DNA from: Chloroflexales bacterium
GTDB lineage: Bacteria > Chloroflexota > Chloroflexia > Chloroflexales > Chloroflexaceae
Reading direction: 5' to 3'
DNA: 32,306 bases
Assembly: GCA_022360155.1 (NCBI GenBank)
Contig: JAKSDJ010000040.1
Location: 1 to 32,306 of the forward strand
Part shown: positions 29,491 through 32,306 of the stretch, in pieces
How positions within the stretch are numbered: the first letter of the stretch is position 1
How the letters are laid out: each line of letters begins with the position of its first letter
The notes under the pieces: model-generated
What the model saw: only the letters and a program-made list of their open reading frames with translations
What the model was told of the DNA's origin: nothing
Databases searched by the model: none
Made by a program: the position numbers and the translations under genes

Positions 29491-32211
29491 ATGCAAAATC
29501 CGACTGCAGCGCAAATTCGTGAAACATATCTTCGCTTTTTCGAGCGTCACGGCCACACAATTGTGCCAAGTTCGTCACTTGTTGTCGCCGATGATCCAAC
29601 TTTGCTTTTTGTCAACGCGGGAATGGTCCCGTTCAAGAACCTCTTCCTGGGTTTAGAGCAACGCCCTTATACACGCGCTGTAACGGCGCAAAAGTGTCTG
29701 CGCGTCTCAGGAAAGCATAACGACCTGGAGGAGGTCGGACCTTCGCCACGCCACCAGACTTTCTTCGAGATGTTGGGCAACTTTTCGTTTGGCGACTACT
29801 TCAAGGCTGAAGCGATTCGCCTGGCCTGGAAGCTCTTGACCGAGGAGTTCAAGCTGCCGGTCGAGCGGCTCTGGTTTACGGTCTTCGAGGGTAGTTCAGG
29901 CATTCCAGCCGACGACGAGGCCGCCCAGCTCTGGCAAGAAGCGGGGGTTGATCCCAGCCGCATCCTCCGCTTCGGCGAGAAAGACAACTTCTGGATGATG
30001 GCTGATACTGGCCCTTGCGGCCCCAACTCGGAAATCACGGTCTATATCGGCGATGACCTGAGTAAGATGAGCGCCGACGGGGTCAATAGCGACGACCCCG
30101 ATTATGTCGAGATCTGGAATAACGTCTTCATGCAGTTCGAGCGTAGCACCATGCAACGCCTGCCCCACGCTTCGATCGACACAGGCATGGGACTGGAGCG
30201 TATGGCGATGGTGATGCAAGGCGTCCACTCGAGCTACGAAACTGATCTGTTTCGCCCCATCATCGAGCGTACCATGGGACTGCTGGGCAGCGACGAGGCG
30301 CACTATCGCTCCAAACCCGCACCCTACCGCGCGGTAGCCGATCACGCCCGCGCCATCGCGTTCCTGATCGCCGAACGGGTATTACCCGGTAATAGCGGGC
30401 GTTCCTACGTGCTACGTCGCATACTGCGCCGCGCCGCCTATCAGGGTCAGATTATCGGTTTCGAGCGCCCCTTCCTGGTCGAGGTCGTGGACACCGTGAT
30501 CAAGGGCATGGGCGATGCGTATCCCGAGTTGCGCGAACGCCGCGAGTTCATCCTCGAGACGACCGACACCGAGGAACAGCAATTCCTGCGTACGCTCTCC
30601 AGCGGCATCACCAAGCTCAACACCATTATCGAGGATCTGCATGCGCGTGGCGAGGCCACCGTTCCCGGCGCTGAAGCCTTCCGCCTTAAGGACACCGACG
30701 GCTTCCCGCTCGACCTAACCCAAAAGATCGCTGCCGAACACAACCTGAGCGTCGACGTAGCCGGCTTTGAAACAGCGATGGATGAGCAACGCCGCCGCTC
30801 GCGAGCAGCAACCCAGTTCAAACGCGGCGTTGACGCTGAGATCTGGCAGGATCGCAACTTGCCGCCGACCGAATTTACCGGCTACGCCGAACTGTCGAGC
30901 GCCGGGCGCGTCCTGGCGCTGGCCGCCGACGGCGACGATGTCAGTACTGCGCAGGAGGGCCAGCGTGTCGAGATCGTCCTCGACCGTACGCCCTTCTACG
31001 CCGAGAGCGGTGGACAGGTGGGCGATACCGGACTGTTGATCGGCCCGCAGGGTCAGGCCCGCGTCGAAGACACCTTGCGACCTGTGCCGGGTGTGACAAT
31101 CCACTATGGCCGTGTCGTAAGCGGGCAATTCAGCCAGGGCGAGACTGTTACCGCGCAAGTAGACACGCAACGTCGCGCCGACATCCAACGCAATCACACC
31201 GCGACCCACTTGCTGCACCGGGCGCTGCGCGATGTACTCGGCGAACACGCCGCCCAGGCCGGCTCGCTGGTTGCGCCTGATCGGCTGCGCTTCGACTTCA
31301 CCCACACGCGGGCCATCGAGCCCGAGCAACTGCGTGAGATCGAAACGCGCATCAACGCTTGGATTCGCATCGATGGCGCGGTGACCTGGACCGTCACCGA
31401 TTATCAGTCAGCGATTGATAATGGGGCGATTGCGCTCTTCGGCGAGAAGTATGGCGACCAAGTCCGAGTCGTGCATATTGCGCGGGGTGCGCAAGACACA
31501 AACGCGACCCACCCCGCGCCGCAGGCCCCGCCTGATTTCGCCAGCCGGGACTCGGTCGAGTTGTGCGGCGGCGCCCACGTCGCCCGCACAGGTGAGATCG
31601 GCTATGCGCGCATCATCAGCGAAGGGAGCGTCGGCAGCGGCCTACGCCGGATCGAAGCGCTGACCGGGCGCGGCGCCGAAGCCTGGGTCGAGGCGCAGGC
31701 CAGAACTCTGCGCGACTTGGCCACTCGGCTCGGAGTACCGCCGGCCCAGGTCGCCGAACGGGTCGAGGCGCTGTTGACCGAAACCAAACAACGCCAGCAA
31801 GAACTCGATAGCCTCCGCTCGCAGATCACCCGCGGCTCGCTGGAGGGGTTGTTGGCACAAGTTCAGCGCGATAACGGCGTTGCACTCCTGACCGCGCGCG
31901 TCGAAGCCCCCGACGCGACCCATCTGCGCGAGATGGGCGACTGGCTGCGGGATAAGATCGGCAGCGGCGTTGTTGTACTGGGCGCTGTGCTGGGCGATAA
32001 GCCTCAACTGCTCACGATAGTCACGTCTGACCTGGTCAAACAGGGCTACCACGCAGGCAACTTGGTGAAGGAATTGGCGCGGATTGTTGGCGGCGGCGGC
32101 GGTGGCCGACCCGACATGGCGCAGGCAGGCGGGCGCGATGTGGGCAAGCTGGATGCGGCTCTAGCCCACGCGCGCGAGTTGGTGCGCGCCCATGGCACAC
32201 GTTCAGCATAA
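29491..32211 (+). CDS. alaS: Alanine--tRNA ligase
   Basis: A 906-aa enzyme joining Ala to tRNA-Ala with ATP in the cytosol. The class II catalytic domain opens with IRETYLRFFERHGHTIVPSS and contains RHQTFFEMLGNFSFGDYF and WNNVFMQFER. The editing domain has the zinc-site pair H569-x-x-x-H573 in NHTATHLLH and C692-GGA-H696, which clears mischarged Ser or Gly. The C-terminal part is the coiled coil (about 740-790) and C-Ala domain with GGGGGGRPDMAQAGG. Length is slightly more than the usual 870-880 aa. The start is at 29491 after AAGGTATCGCTG. It has its own promoter and no gene in operon on this strand. It is a core housekeeping gene and fixes the strand of the right part of the window. Confidence 0.98.
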   Translation: MQNPTAAQIRETYLRFFERHGHTIVPSSSLVVADDPTLLFVNAGMVPFKNLFLGLEQRPYTRAVTAQKCLRVSGKHNDLEEVGPSPRHQTFFEMLGNFSFGDYFKAEAIRLAWKLLTEEFKLPVERLWFTVFEGSSGIPADDEAAQLWQEAGVDPSRILRFGEKDNFWMMADTGPCGPNSEITVYIGDDLSKMSADGVNSDDPDYVEIWNNVFMQFERSTMQRLPHASIDTGMGLERMAMVMQGVHSSYETDLFRPIIERTMGLLGSDEAHYRSKPAPYRAVADHARAIAFLIAERVLPGNSGRSYVLRRILRRAAYQGQIIGFERPFLVEVVDTVIKGMGDAYPELRERREFILETTDTEEQQFLRTLSSGITKLNTIIEDLHARGEATVPGAEAFRLKDTDGFPLDLTQKIAAEHNLSVDVAGFETAMDEQRRRSRAATQFKRGVDAEIWQDRNLPPTEFTGYAELSSAGRVLALAADGDDVSTAQEGQRVEIVLDRTPFYAESGGQVGDTGLLIGPQGQARVEDTLRPVPGVTIHYGRVVSGQFSQGETVTAQVDTQRRADIQRNHTATHLLHRALRDVLGEHAAQAGSLVAPDRLRFDFTHTRAIEPEQLREIETRINAWIRIDGAVTWTVTDYQSAIDNGAIALFGEKYGDQVRVVHIARGAQDTNATHPAPQAPPDFASRDSVELCGGAHVARTGEIGYARIISEGSVGSGLRRIEALTGRGAEAWVEAQARTLRDLATRLGVPPAQVAERVEALLTETKQRQQELDSLRSQITRGSLEGLLAQVQRDNGVALLTARVEAPDATHLREMGDWLRDKIGSGVVVLGAVLGDKPQLLTIVTSDLVKQGYHAGNLVKELARIVGGGGGGRPDMAQAGGRDVGKLDAALAHARELVRAHGTRSA

Positions 32212-32306
32212 CTCGCCACTATCTGAATTCTATGTATCTCCTTTGACATTGATATCTAGTAACCACTCAGGCCAGACCTGACGGGTCACCGAAGTCGTTT
32301 TTGAGA

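Overview
The window is mid-to-high GC bacterial chromosome that looks like a filamentous or gliding member of the Chloroflexota (class Chloroflexia, e.g. the Roseiflexus/Kouleothrix/Herpetosiphon neighbourhood). This is inference from gene style: a VWA/amidotransferase-like membrane protein, a Yip1-type protein, an AlaRS with this flavour, acidic E-[F/Y/W]-E repeat proteins and many decayed insertion sequences. No rRNA or tRNA marker is present to fix the taxonomy.

Layout. (1) 1-2001: an HExxH (DUF2268-like) protease on the minus strand, diverging from a TetR regulator whose own promoter carries a perfect 9-1-9 palindrome between -35 and -10. (2) 2070-3145: a 144-bp MITE with perfect 20-bp inverted ends, then a decayed IS5-family copy that still has inverted ends and CTAG target duplications. 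(3) 3160-6539: a two-gene operon, a 990-aa double-VWA membrane protein and a small membrane protein overlapping it by 4 bp. (4) 6717-10223 (minus): a LuxR-type HTH regulator, an unknown 180-aa protein and a 763-aa M48-type membrane metallopeptidase. (5) 10224-11031: gene-free, with a palindromic REP/MITE-like element. (6) 11032-20492: a tight eight-gene plus-strand operon that I regard as the candidate undescribed system. (7) 20493-23742: relic territory with a decayed membrane-protein gene, a HAD-hydrolase fragment, an intact TSUP permease and a decayed IS1-family element. (8) 23743-26894: a truncated membrane ORF, a Yip1-like protein and a convergent OmpR-type response regulator/HAMP histidine kinase pair. 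(9) 26965-27794: large perfect hairpins and an IS982-family remnant. (10) 27967-32211: a LarA/DUF2088-family protein diverging from alaS.

The eight-gene operon encodes, in order: two paralogous bipolar proteins (acidic-aromatic E-F-E N-terminus, glycine/alanine hydrophobic middle, strongly basic conserved C-terminus), a zinc-metallopeptidase-like protein (HEVGH ... NRELFAD), a helical 199-aa protein, a 926-aa protein with about five transthyretin/Cna-B-like beta-sandwich domains followed by a large helical domain, a 386-aa helical protein ending in EYEFEV, a protein with an Arg-rich N-terminus, internal EFE motifs and an OmpA-like C-terminal domain, and a 301-aa unknown. None of the long proteins shows a Sec signal peptide, although their domain types are usually extracytoplasmic. 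The same E-[F/Y/W]-E motif recurs in at least four of the eight proteins. My working inference is a co-assembled cell-envelope or exported complex in which this motif is a sorting or assembly tag and the OmpA domain anchors to peptidoglycan. This is untested.
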